Source: Clostridiaceae bacterium
GTDB taxonomy: Bacteria > Bacillota > Clostridia > Oscillospirales > Acutalibacteraceae
DNA length: 11,174 nt
Assembly (NCBI GenBank): GCA_016292705.1
Contig: JAEDHZ010000035.1
Coordinates: 1 to 11,174 of the forward strand
Reading direction: 5' to 3'
Position 1 is the stretch's first letter; every line of letters starts with the position of its first letter. Below, in pieces: positions 1 to 6,164 of the stretch. The notes under the pieces were generated by a model. That model was not told where the DNA came from. It did not search any database and was given only the letters and a program-made list of their open reading frames with translations. A program made the position numbers and the translations under genes.

Positions 1-14
1 CGTCCTATTTTATT

Positions 15-52
15 AAAAAAAGTTACTTCCTCCGCTCTTTTGCGGAGGAAGC
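15..52 (-). terminator. Rho-independent terminator of the small peptide gene
   Basis: A perfect 10-bp stem (CTTCCTCCGC at 26-35 with GCGGAGGAAG at 42-51) closes a 6-nt loop. Read on the minus strand it is followed by TAAC and then seven T residues (complement of 15-21). It begins 14 nt beyond the stop codon of the 41-aa gene, so it most likely ends that transcript. The hairpin and T tract are seen directly; the function is inferred from the standard intrinsic terminator model. Confidence 0.88.
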
Positions 53-65
53 ATTATGAACATAA

Positions 66-191
66 TTATGCGTTCTCCTCTGTTGTTTCGTCATCCTTGA
101 TTCCGAAAAGGGGCTTAAGGAATGCGAAAAGCTCCTTGAGAAGTTCAAAGCCTTTCTTGAGGCCTTCAATAAGTTCACCGATAGTAAGCAT
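66..191 (-). CDS. 41-aa amphipathic small peptide, function unknown
   Basis: Minus-strand frame of 41 codons plus TAA, starting MLTIGELIEGLKKG and ending DDETTEENA. AAGGAG lies 9 nt before the ATG. Leu/Ile/Phe residues recur every three to four positions (L7, I8, L11, F15, L18, F22, L25, F29) between Glu and Lys, which predicts an amphipathic helix over about residues 4-29, broken near P27-G30, followed by an acidic tail (D33, D34, E35, E38, E39). By count there are 9 acidic and 5 Lys residues, so the net charge is about -4. No signal peptide, cysteine or evident membrane span is seen. It has its own promoter and a strong terminator, which argues for a real gene. Size and character resemble staphylococcal beta-type phenol-soluble modulins, but homology is not shown. 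It could also be a membrane-surface regulator or a small protein of another kind. I do not recognise a family. Confidence 0.75.
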   Translation of the reverse strand: MLTIGELIEGLKKGFELLKELFAFLKPLFGIKDDETTEENA

Positions 192-217
192 AGGTAACAT
201 CTCCTTAATAAAAACTC

Positions 218-235
218 AAAGAAGCGGACTTCTTT
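218..235 (-). promoter_or_regulatory. Hairpin in the leader of the small peptide gene
   Basis: On the minus strand AAAGAAG, loop TCCG, CTTCTTT forms a 7-bp stem a few nucleotides after the expected transcription start and about 12 nt before the AAGGAG. GAG and five T residues follow it. It may be a 5'-end stabilising hairpin. It could also weakly terminate or attenuate read-through from the upstream transporter gene. Confidence 0.4.
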
Positions 236-245
236 TGTCGTGATT

Positions 246-274
246 ATGATAACATGGGAAACAATAAAAATCAA
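246..274 (-). promoter_or_regulatory. Promoter of the small peptide gene
   Basis: Minus-strand TTGATT (269-274), 17-nt spacer, TATCAT (246-251). The match to a housekeeping sigma-A promoter is 4/6 and 5/6 with ideal spacing. It sits just after the stop codon of the upstream GPH transporter and about 55 nt before the small ATG, predicting a leader of roughly 48 nt. An overlapping TTGACT further upstream lacks a good -10 partner. Confidence 0.65.
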
Positions 275-297
275 TAGATTTAAAAAAATAGTCAAAT

Positions 298-1812
298 TCA
301 GGCGGTTTCTGCCTCTTCACGCTTTTCACGGACAAAGGCATAAATCGGTTCAAGCCTTTCCTTGGTGAGCGGATAGCCGAACTTCATGAGAAGCCATACT
401 CCGGTGTAAACAATGGCAGGAATGATTGTGCAGATGAACATTATCTTCTTGCTGGTGCCGTTTTCGGTTATGAAACCAACGCCGGCAGTCTTGCTGTCAT
501 ACTTCGCCCATTCAAGCAGGAAAAGACCGCTTGCATCTGCGATTGTCTGACCGAGCTTTCTTGAAAAAGTGTAAACAGCATAGATTGCGCTTTCGCTGCG
601 CAAACCGGTTTTATACTCCTGATAGTCGATAACATCCATAACAACAGCCCAACAAGTGAGGCTGACAAATGTATATCCGAAACCGATGAGCATAAGTGCC
701 GACATGAACAGCCATGCCGGGAATATTCCCGTGCTCGGATTAATGAAGTTAATAAACTTCTCGTTGTTTGCAAGAACGGCAAGCAAAACAGCCGTGATTG
801 CCGCAATAACCGAGGTGTTTCCGCAAAGTTCCTTTTTGCCGAACTTTTCAACAAGCTTAGGCATGAACAAGATGAGAACAACCATGGGAAGATAGTTACA
901 GATTGTTCCGACAATTGAAAGGTTTGTGTTGCAGAAATAGTTCTTATATAGATAAGAGTTAAAAGAGTTGAACTGAAGCTGTCCGCTGATGAGCAGACCG
1001 GCGAGTGCAACTGTGATGAACGGACGCGATTTAAGCAATCCTCCGTAGGTACTTTTGAAGTCAACCTTCGGTTCAGCCTCGGACGGTACTCTTTCCTTTG
1101 TGGTAAAGTAGCTCCAGAGATAGAACACAATTGAAAGAACACCCATTATCAAGCCAAAAATGCACATCTTTGTTCCGTTGGCAACTTTGATTGCCTTTCC
1201 GGTGGTCTGGTCAATAACACCGGTAGCGGTAAAAATTACAAGCGGAGCAATGAGCGAAACAACGCCGCCGCCAACGCCGGAACCGATTGAGCGGAAAGTT
1301 GAAAGGAGGGTTCTGCCCTTGGGGTCATCAGTGATAACGGAGCCGAGCGAGCCGAACGGAATGTTCATTCCGGTATACATCATTCCATAGAATATGTATG
1401 TGATATAACAGATGAGCAAAAGCAAGCCCTGATTGTCGGTCAGTCTGTTCCATGGCATGAAGCAAAGCATTGTTGAAAGACCGAGGGGAACGCAGACCGT
1501 CCTGAGATACGGTCTGAACTTTCCGTCCTTGCGCGGCGGCTTTTTTGCAACGAAAACACCCCAGATTGGATCGTTGATGCAGTCCCAAAGGCGGGTTACG
1601 ATGAACATTATTCCTGCTTTAATGGGAGCGATGCCAAGGACATCCGTCATGAACACTTTGAGATAGCTTGAGATGTAGGTCAGATTAAAAAGGTTCGCCG
1701 CATCGCCGAGCATATAGCCCGAAGCTTCTTTTACTCCGATCTTGTTCGGATGCTCGTTTTCGGGAGCCTGAGCGGTTTTTGCGGCTTCGGCGTCAGTCTT
1801 TTTCTTCGCCAT
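298..1812 (-). CDS. GPH-family (MelB-like) sugar:cation symporter, copy 1
   Basis: 504-aa polytopic membrane protein of the glycoside-pentoside-hexuronide:cation symporter family within the major facilitator superfamily, with about 12 predicted membrane segments. These carriers import sugars with Na+ or H+; the substrate here cannot be told. The family motif after helix 2 is intact: R74-L-W-D77-C-I-N-D81-P-x-x-G85, in which the two Asp correspond to MelB cation-site residues, followed by the basic loop ending FRPYL. The loop motif ITDDPKGRTLLSTFRSIGSG is also typical. The Lys/Ala-rich N-terminal tail (MAKKK) is cytoplasmic in character. I chose the ATG at 1812 because AAGGAG lies 8 nt upstream. 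An in-frame ATG at 1887 would add 25 residues but reads through a leader hairpin and has no such site. It is the last gene before the small peptide unit and lies 180 bp after a second GPH gene. Confidence 0.9.
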   Translation of the reverse strand: MAKKKTDAEAAKTAQAPENEHPNKIGVKEASGYMLGDAANLFNLTYISSYLKVFMTDVLGIAPIKAGIMFIVTRLWDCINDPIWGVFVAKKPPRKDGKFRPYLRTVCVPLGLSTMLCFMPWNRLTDNQGLLLLICYITYIFYGMMYTGMNIPFGSLGSVITDDPKGRTLLSTFRSIGSGVGGGVVSLIAPLVIFTATGVIDQTTGKAIKVANGTKMCIFGLIMGVLSIVFYLWSYFTTKERVPSEAEPKVDFKSTYGGLLKSRPFITVALAGLLISGQLQFNSFNSYLYKNYFCNTNLSIVGTICNYLPMVVLILFMPKLVEKFGKKELCGNTSVIAAITAVLLAVLANNEKFINFINPSTGIFPAWLFMSALMLIGFGYTFVSLTCWAVVMDVIDYQEYKTGLRSESAIYAVYTFSRKLGQTIADASGLFLLEWAKYDSKTAGVGFITENGTSKKIMFICTIIPAIVYTGVWLLMKFGYPLTKERLEPIYAFVREKREEAETA

Positions 1813-1853
1813 TTTCTTCTCTCCTTGCTGAAAAATTGGTGTAAAAGAATGAG

Positions 1854-1882
1854 AGCCGAACCGGTTGAAAAACAGTTCGGCT
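1854..1882 (-). promoter_or_regulatory. Stem-loop in the leader of GPH copy 1
   Basis: An 8-bp perfect stem (AGCCGAAC at 1854-1861 with GTTCGGCT at 1875-1882) encloses a 13-nt loop. The palindrome AACCGGTT (1859-1866) overlaps one arm. It lies between the likely promoter and the ribosome binding site, starting about 10 nt from the predicted transcript end. It could be an RNA stabiliser, an RNA switch, or at DNA level an operator. No U tract follows directly, so a terminator is unlikely. Confidence 0.45.
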
Positions 1883-1899
1883 TCCACCCCACTTGTTTC

Positions 1900-1928
1900 A
1901 GTGTAACATTTTTGGCCCGGTTTTACAA
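1900..1928 (-). promoter_or_regulatory. Probable promoter of GPH copy 1
   Basis: Minus-strand TTGTAA (1923-1928), 17-nt spacer, TACACT (1900-1905). The -10 is preceded by TGT, which gives an extended -10 (TGn) element that compensates for the 4/6 match. The 180-bp gap to the upstream transporter gene supports a separate promoter here. Confidence 0.45.
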
Positions 1929-1979
1929 GAGTTTTTTGTAATTTCGACCAAAATATGCCTCAATTTTAATAAATCTGAA

Positions 1980-1995
1980 TGATTGAAAGCAATCA
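1980..1995 (-). terminator. Short hairpin at the stop codon of GPH copy 2
   Basis: On the minus strand TGATTG, loop CTTT, CAATCA forms a 6-bp stem in which the first three bases are the TGA stop codon of GPH copy 2. TTCAGATTTATT follows, which is only a poor U tract. It may be a weak terminator or a 3'-end protecting hairpin. Confidence 0.3.
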
Positions 1996-3462
1996 ATACT
2001 TTCTTGAAAGCGAAGCTTCCGCTTCCTCTCTTGTAATTTTTCCGGTGTTGCAGTCTGCCATAACCTGGACATCCTTATCGTTGAGCTTATACCTTGTCCA
2101 GATGAAGTATGCCAGAACATATCCGATTGCCGGAATCATGACATAGAGGAACCACAGGCAATTGAGTGCGTGCGGAGTCTGGGTTATTCCGCTTTTTGCA
2201 AGGTCGTCAAAATTCTGTGCTTCAACACTCTTCCAACCAACCCACTTGAGGCCGAAAACAAACAGAACGAGCGCGCTTGAAACGGCCGCAGTGAGCTTTA
2301 CCATGAATGTCTGGATTGCAAATGTAATACCTTTTGCTTCAATTCCGGTTTTATATTTTCCGTATTCGGCGCAGTCCGGAGTAAAGAGGAAGAGCATTAC
2401 ACCAAGGATTGCAAGCGGAACGGAACGCAAAGCAAACAGAATGATGAACAAAACAAGGCTGTTATAGCCAACCGCCCACATGAGAACACTTGTGATAACG
2501 GCGGTGACAGTGCAGATTCTGAACAGTTTCATCTTGTCAATCTTCCTTATCATGTGCGGAACAAGAAAAGCAACAATCGCTGACGGAACAAGCGAGCACA
2601 CCTGAACAACAAGGGAAATCATTGAGTTGCTGAAAAGATAATACGCAACAAGCTGGTTGAGCTGGTTATATACATTTGCGCTTGAATAGAAGAAAAAGCC
2701 GATGTAATAAATCAGCAGAAATTTGTTGTTGAAAAGATATCTGAACATCTTCCTGACGGTGAAGCTTTCGTCATTTTCGCCGCCGAAACGTTCCTCAAGC
2801 TTGAAGCACGCAGGAATCATTGTTACAAAGGCAAAGGCTGCGCAGACAATTGCAACAACGGTATAGTTGAGGCTGACGCTCTCGCTGACAAGAACCGTTC
2901 CGAGAATGAGCGCAATTCCGGAGCCAACGCCCGACCAGATACTCTTATATGAAAGAACACTGTTTCTTTCGTCAAGGTTCTCACTCATTGCAGTGATAAC
3001 GCCAAAAATCGGAACATCACAAAGGGTATATGCCGTATCCCAAAGGATATACGCAATGGCAAGCCACCAGAGCTTTACAGTTGTTGAACATCCGGACGGA
3101 ATTGCAAAAAGAAGGATTGTTGAAAGCGGAATGAAAACAAGCGAAACCTTGAGCCAGGGAACAAACTTCTTTCCGCTTTTGAAGCGAACCTTGTCAAAGA
3201 TAACACCGAAAACAACATCGTTGACGGCGTCCCAGACTTTAACGGCAAGGATGATTCCGGCGGTCAGCTTCATCGGGTCAACACCCGTTCCCGCCTCTGC
3301 GGCAAAGGTAAAAACTATGTATGTTGTCAGAAAGGATGAAATCAGGTTATAGATTGCATTCTGTCCGGCAAAATACAAGTAGTAGCTAAGCCTCTCAATC
3401 GGATTGGTTGACCAACCGTCGGGAGTTTTCATAAGAGCTTTCTTTTGTTTCAATGTGTTCAT
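1993..3462 (-). CDS. GPH-family (MelB-like) sugar:cation symporter, copy 2
   Basis: 489-aa polytopic membrane protein of the same GPH/MFS symporter family as its downstream neighbour but clearly diverged. The helix-2 motif reads K75-V-W-D78-A-V-N-D82-V-x-x-G86: both cation-site Asp are kept, but the usual leading Arg is Lys and the Pro after the second Asp is Val. The basic loop KVRFKSGKKFVPWL follows. The later loop keeps the family form (SENLDERNSVLSYKSIWSGVGSG). AAGGAG lies 10 nt before the ATG at 3462. It follows the M18 aminopeptidase by 57 bp on the same strand and is likely co-transcribed with it. No glycosidase or sugar kinase is nearby, so the substrate cannot be read from context. 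The two copies look like separate acquisitions or an old duplication. Confidence 0.9.
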   Translation of the reverse strand: MNTLKQKKALMKTPDGWSTNPIERLSYYLYFAGQNAIYNLISSFLTTYIVFTFAAEAGTGVDPMKLTAGIILAVKVWDAVNDVVFGVIFDKVRFKSGKKFVPWLKVSLVFIPLSTILLFAIPSGCSTTVKLWWLAIAYILWDTAYTLCDVPIFGVITAMSENLDERNSVLSYKSIWSGVGSGIALILGTVLVSESVSLNYTVVAIVCAAFAFVTMIPACFKLEERFGGENDESFTVRKMFRYLFNNKFLLIYYIGFFFYSSANVYNQLNQLVAYYLFSNSMISLVVQVCSLVPSAIVAFLVPHMIRKIDKMKLFRICTVTAVITSVLMWAVGYNSLVLFIILFALRSVPLAILGVMLFLFTPDCAEYGKYKTGIEAKGITFAIQTFMVKLTAAVSSALVLFVFGLKWVGWKSVEAQNFDDLAKSGITQTPHALNCLWFLYVMIPAIGYVLAYFIWTRYKLNDKDVQVMADCNTGKITREEAEASLSRKY

Positions 3463-3481
3463 ATAATATTCTCTCCTTGAA

Positions 3482-3512
3482 TTGCCGCTGCGCCCACAGG
3501 ACGAAGCGGCAA
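3482..3512. other. Intergenic stem-loop between aminopeptidase and GPH copy 2
   Basis: TTGCCGCT (3482-3489) pairs with AGCGGCAA (3505-3512), an 8-bp GC-rich stem with a 15-nt loop. On the plus strand it is followed by AA and at least six T residues, the form of an intrinsic terminator for antisense transcription. On the coding (minus) strand no U tract follows, so it should not end the aminopeptidase-GPH transcript efficiently. It may act as an mRNA processing or stability element between the two genes. Confidence 0.45.
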
Positions 3513-3519
3513 AATTTTT

Positions 3520-4926
3520 TTACTTGCTCTCAAAAAATGCCCTGCAAGCCTTATAGGTGCTGTAGACATCTGTTTTTGAAACAACTTCAAACGGTGCGTG
3601 CATTGAAAGAACGGGAACGCCGAGGTCAACAACATCAACATTGAGGTTTGCAACATACATTGCAACGGTTCCTCCGCCGCCTTCATCAACTTTACCCATT
3701 TCTCCAATCTGCCAGCGGACGCTGCTGTCGTTGAGTATTTTCCTGACCTTTCCGACAAACTCTGCACTCGCATCGCTCGTTCCGCTCTTTCCCCTTGCTC
3801 CGGTGTATTTTGTTACAACGACACCGTGATTGAGGAAAGCGGCATTGTTCTTGTCGTGTACCGAGGGGAATGTCGGATCAAAGCAGGCATTGACATCCGC
3901 AGAAAGACATTCGCTTTTTGAAAGAACATGCCTGCCCTCAAGTCCCTCTGCCTTTGCAAGATCGGCAATGAAATATCTGAGGAAATCGGAATTGAGTCCG
4001 GTATTACCGTCAGAGCCGATCTCCTCCTTGTCAGCAAGAACCATGAGCGAGGTATGCTCCGGCGTCTGAATGTCAAAAAGAGCGGCAAATCCGGGGTATG
4101 CGCAAACTCTGTCGTCATGGCCGTAGCCGCCTATCATGCTCCTGTCAAATCCGATATCGCAGACCGGGAAAGCCGGAACAAGCTCAAGCTCGGCAGAAAT
4201 GAAGTCCTCCTCCTCAATGCCGTATTTTTCATTGAGGAGTTTCAGAACATTGGCCTTGACGCTCTCGCTGCCCTCATCATTTTTGAACGGTCTTGAACCA
4301 ACAAGAATGTTCAGCTCCTCTCCCCTAATACCGTCGGAAAGCGTGCGCTTTGACTGTTCCTTTGCAAGGTGCGGAAGCAGGTCGGTGATAACAAACTTCG
4401 GCTCTCCCTCCTTTTCTCCGAGGGATACCGTTACACTTGATCCGTCACGCCTGATGACAACACCATGCAGTGAAAGCGGAATAGCCGTCCACTGATATTT
4501 CCTCAGTCCGCCGTAATAATGCGTTTTGAAATACGCAATCTCGCCGTCCTCATAAAGCGGAGAGGGCTTGAGGTCAAGACGGGGCGAGTCAATGTGCGAA
4601 GCAACAATCTTTGCGCCCTCGCTAACACCTTTTTTGCCGAAAACGGCAAGAATAACAGCTTTGTTGCGGTTGTTGAGATAAACTTTATCGCCTGCAGAAT
4701 ACTTCCCGTCAACATCAAAAGGAACAAATCCACGCTTTTCTGCTTCGGCAATTATCCAGCGGTTACATTCCCTTTCGGTCTTTGCCGTGTTCAGAAAGGC
4801 CTTGTAGCCCTCGCAGAACTCATCTGCCGCTTTGACTTCCTCTTCAGTTCGGCAAAGCGAAAAATGCTTGTTTTTCAAAAACAGCCCGTCCTTCAATTTT
4901 TCAAGTTCGGTTTTTTCTTCACTCAT
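3520..4926 (-). CDS. M18 family zinc aminopeptidase
   Basis: 468-aa cytoplasmic metallo-aminopeptidase of peptidase family M18 (aminopeptidase I / aspartyl aminopeptidase relatives), normal length for the family. It is expected to release N-terminal residues from peptides with two zinc ions in the active site. Visible landmarks: H111-I-D113-SP (first zinc His and its Asp partner), GYGHDDR with D271 as the bridging Asp, D299-K-E301-E302-IG (catalytic base and ligand), SADVNA with D344, and SMH443APFE near the C-terminus. The DMAHA-type segment of well-known members reads DVNAC here, as I would expect for a clostridial branch. AAGGAG is 7 nt before the ATG. It lies 63 bp after the transglycosylase gene and 57 bp before a GPH transporter. 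No convincing promoter was found in the gap upstream, so it may be read from the prfA operon or from a weak local promoter. Confidence 0.93.
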   Translation of the reverse strand: MSEEKTELEKLKDGLFLKNKHFSLCRTEEEVKAADEFCEGYKAFLNTAKTERECNRWIIAEAEKRGFVPFDVDGKYSAGDKVYLNNRNKAVILAVFGKKGVSEGAKIVASHIDSPRLDLKPSPLYEDGEIAYFKTHYYGGLRKYQWTAIPLSLHGVVIRRDGSSVTVSLGEKEGEPKFVITDLLPHLAKEQSKRTLSDGIRGEELNILVGSRPFKNDEGSESVKANVLKLLNEKYGIEEEDFISAELELVPAFPVCDIGFDRSMIGGYGHDDRVCAYPGFAALFDIQTPEHTSLMVLADKEEIGSDGNTGLNSDFLRYFIADLAKAEGLEGRHVLSKSECLSADVNACFDPTFPSVHDKNNAAFLNHGVVVTKYTGARGKSGTSDASAEFVGKVRKILNDSSVRWQIGEMGKVDEGGGGTVAMYVANLNVDVVDLGVPVLSMHAPFEVVSKTDVYSTYKACRAFFESK

Positions 4927-4962
4927 ACATATTCTCCTTCTTGTTTTCCGAAAGATCAGAAT

Positions 4963-4986
4963 AAAACTGCAATCAATCGGTGATTG
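4963..4986 (-). terminator. Weak terminator-like hairpin after the transglycosylase gene
   Basis: On the minus strand CAATCA, loop CCGAT, TGATTG (4970-4986) makes a 6-bp stem just past the TAG stop at 4990, followed by CAG and TTTTATT. The stem is AT-rich and the U run short, so partial termination or read-through into the aminopeptidase gene are both possible. Confidence 0.35.
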
Positions 4987-4989
4987 TTA

Positions 4990-5568
4990 CTAATTAAAAT
5001 ATAGTTTGTCATATATATCCTTGGTTTTCATCACATTTTCAACATAAAACTTTGTTGATGAAAACGGAATATCGATAAGAGTTTCTCCGTCCTTTGAATA
5101 TCTTTCGTCTTTGAGCCACTTTATGACATTATTCGGTCCTGCATGGTATGCGGCAACAGCCTCCCTTTCCGAACCGAACTGCTCAATGAACATGGAATAC
5201 AAAAGACAGCCGTATTTTATTGAGGTTTCCGGATCAAAAAGCTTTTCCTCCGGAAGCTGTTCGCCCGTCTTGGTTTTGAGCCATGTGAAAGTATCGGGCA
5301 TAATCTGCATCAGCCCCTTTGCCCCGGCGGAGGAAACCGCATCGCTTTGAAAACCGCTTTCGCATTTAATCACGGCGAAAACAAAAGATTTTTCAAGTTT
5401 GTATTTTCGACAGTAGGTTGCGACATATTTTTCGTATTTAAGCGGATATAATGTCTTTTGCAAAGAGCGGTTGGCATAATTATACACCGCAAAAACGACA
5501 GCGGCAATAACCGGAATGAGAATCAGCAAGGCAAGGAGCTTCCTTTTTCTGCTTTTCTTCTTTTTCAA
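4990..5568 (-). CDS. Membrane-anchored SLT-type lytic murein transglycosylase
   Basis: 192-aa protein that should cleave the MurNAc-GlcNAc bond of peptidoglycan outside the membrane. A very basic N-terminus (KKKKSRKRK) and a hydrophobic segment at about residues 11-28 form an anchor or signal sequence. The goose-lysozyme-like SLT domain follows: E70-S catalytic motif in KCESGF, GLMQIMP at 85-91, and AYHAGPNNV at 140-148, where many family members have AYNAGPG. The start is a TTG codon at 5568: no ATG is available before the anchor segment, a GGGAGGGGGAG purine tract precedes it, and it overlaps the coaE stop in TTGA, so translation is probably coupled to coaE. It ends the tight five-gene run. 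SLT genes next to coaE are a pattern I associate with Clostridia; this is recalled, not checked. Confidence 0.9.
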   Translation of the reverse strand: MKKKKSRKRKLLALLILIPVIAAVVFAVYNYANRSLQKTLYPLKYEKYVATYCRKYKLEKSFVFAVIKCESGFQSDAVSSAGAKGLMQIMPDTFTWLKTKTGEQLPEEKLFDPETSIKYGCLLYSMFIEQFGSEREAVAAYHAGPNNVIKWLKDERYSKDGETLIDIPFSSTKFYVENVMKTKDIYDKLYFN

Positions 5569-6155
5569 GCTTCTCCCCCTCCCGGAATTTTTTCAATTTC
5601 CTTTTCAATATCATACGGGGGATAATTATTGATTATGATATCTGCCTGCGAAAGATAATAGTCGTCCGCCTTTTGCGCATTGATACGCCGTAAAGCGTCC
5701 TGACTTGAAATTCCGTCCCGTTCCATAATCCGTTCCAGGCGGATACTTTCCGGACAGAATACAACGATAATCTTTTCGCAAAGCACTTTTGACGGACTTT
5801 CAAGAAGAGCAGCGGCATCAATAAGACAAAACTCAAAACCCATTTCTTCGCCTTTTTTGATTTCCTCAAGGAAAAGACGGTGAATTTCCGGGTGAGTCAG
5901 CTCACAGAGCTTTTCGGTGGCACTTTTTGAAGCGAATGCCCTTGCGGCAAGCTTTTTCCGGTCAAGCGTTCCGTCCGGAAGAAGAATATCCAGCCCGAAA
6001 TATCCGGCAAGTTCGACCAACACGGGGGAACCTTTTTCTGTAATCCGCCTTGCAACAACATCGCCGTCAACAACAAAAAAGCCTTTTTTTGAAAACAGTC
6101 CGGCAACGGTGCTTTTTCCTGCTCCTGTTTTACCCGTCAGTCCGTATATTTTCAT
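5565..6155 (-). CDS. coaE: Dephospho-CoA kinase
   Basis: 196-aa cytoplasmic P-loop kinase for the last step of coenzyme A synthesis: ATP phosphorylates the 3'-hydroxyl of the ribose in dephospho-CoA. The Walker A motif G8-KTGAGKST is at the N-terminus. Next come VVDGD (28-32), where the family usually has DAD, the LDRKKLA segment (64-70), and LTHPEIH (86-92), which is characteristic of CoaE. LIDAAALLES matches the family D-x-P-LL-E region, though Ala replaces the common Pro. Length is standard. The ribosome binding site GAGG overlaps the stop codon of the Sua5 gene 9 nt upstream, and its own stop overlaps the TTG start of the transglycosylase, so three neighbouring genes are translationally linked. 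Confidence 0.93.
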   Translation of the reverse strand: MKIYGLTGKTGAGKSTVAGLFSKKGFFVVDGDVVARRITEKGSPVLVELAGYFGLDILLPDGTLDRKKLAARAFASKSATEKLCELTHPEIHRLFLEEIKKGEEMGFEFCLIDAAALLESPSKVLCEKIIVVFCPESIRLERIMERDGISSQDALRRINAQKADDYYLSQADIIINNYPPYDIEKEIEKIPGGGEA

Positions 6156-6164
6156 TTTTCCACC

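Noticed and set aside
23..295. 90-codon minus-strand frame overlapping the small peptide gene
   Set aside because: It is in a different frame from the 41-aa gene, has no ribosome binding site, crosses the promoter and terminator hairpin, and its composition is not protein-like.
468..1142. 224-codon minus-strand frame inside GPH copy 1
   Set aside because: Same-strand shadow of an unmistakable GPH coding frame; it shows no family features.
1813..1887. 25-residue upstream extension of GPH copy 1
   Set aside because: It reads through the leader stem-loop and lacks a ribosome binding site; AAGGAG is correctly placed for the ATG at 1812.
2867..3352. 161-codon plus-strand frame opposite GPH copy 2
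   Set aside because: Antisense shadow with no ribosome binding site or recognisable motif.
4519..4983. 154-codon plus-strand frame opposite the aminopeptidase start
   Set aside because: Antisense to a well-supported M18 gene, with no independent start signals.
4927..4989. Possible promoter for the aminopeptidase gene
   Set aside because: TTGATT is present but no acceptable -10 lies 16-18 nt away, and candidates in the end of the upstream gene are equally poor.
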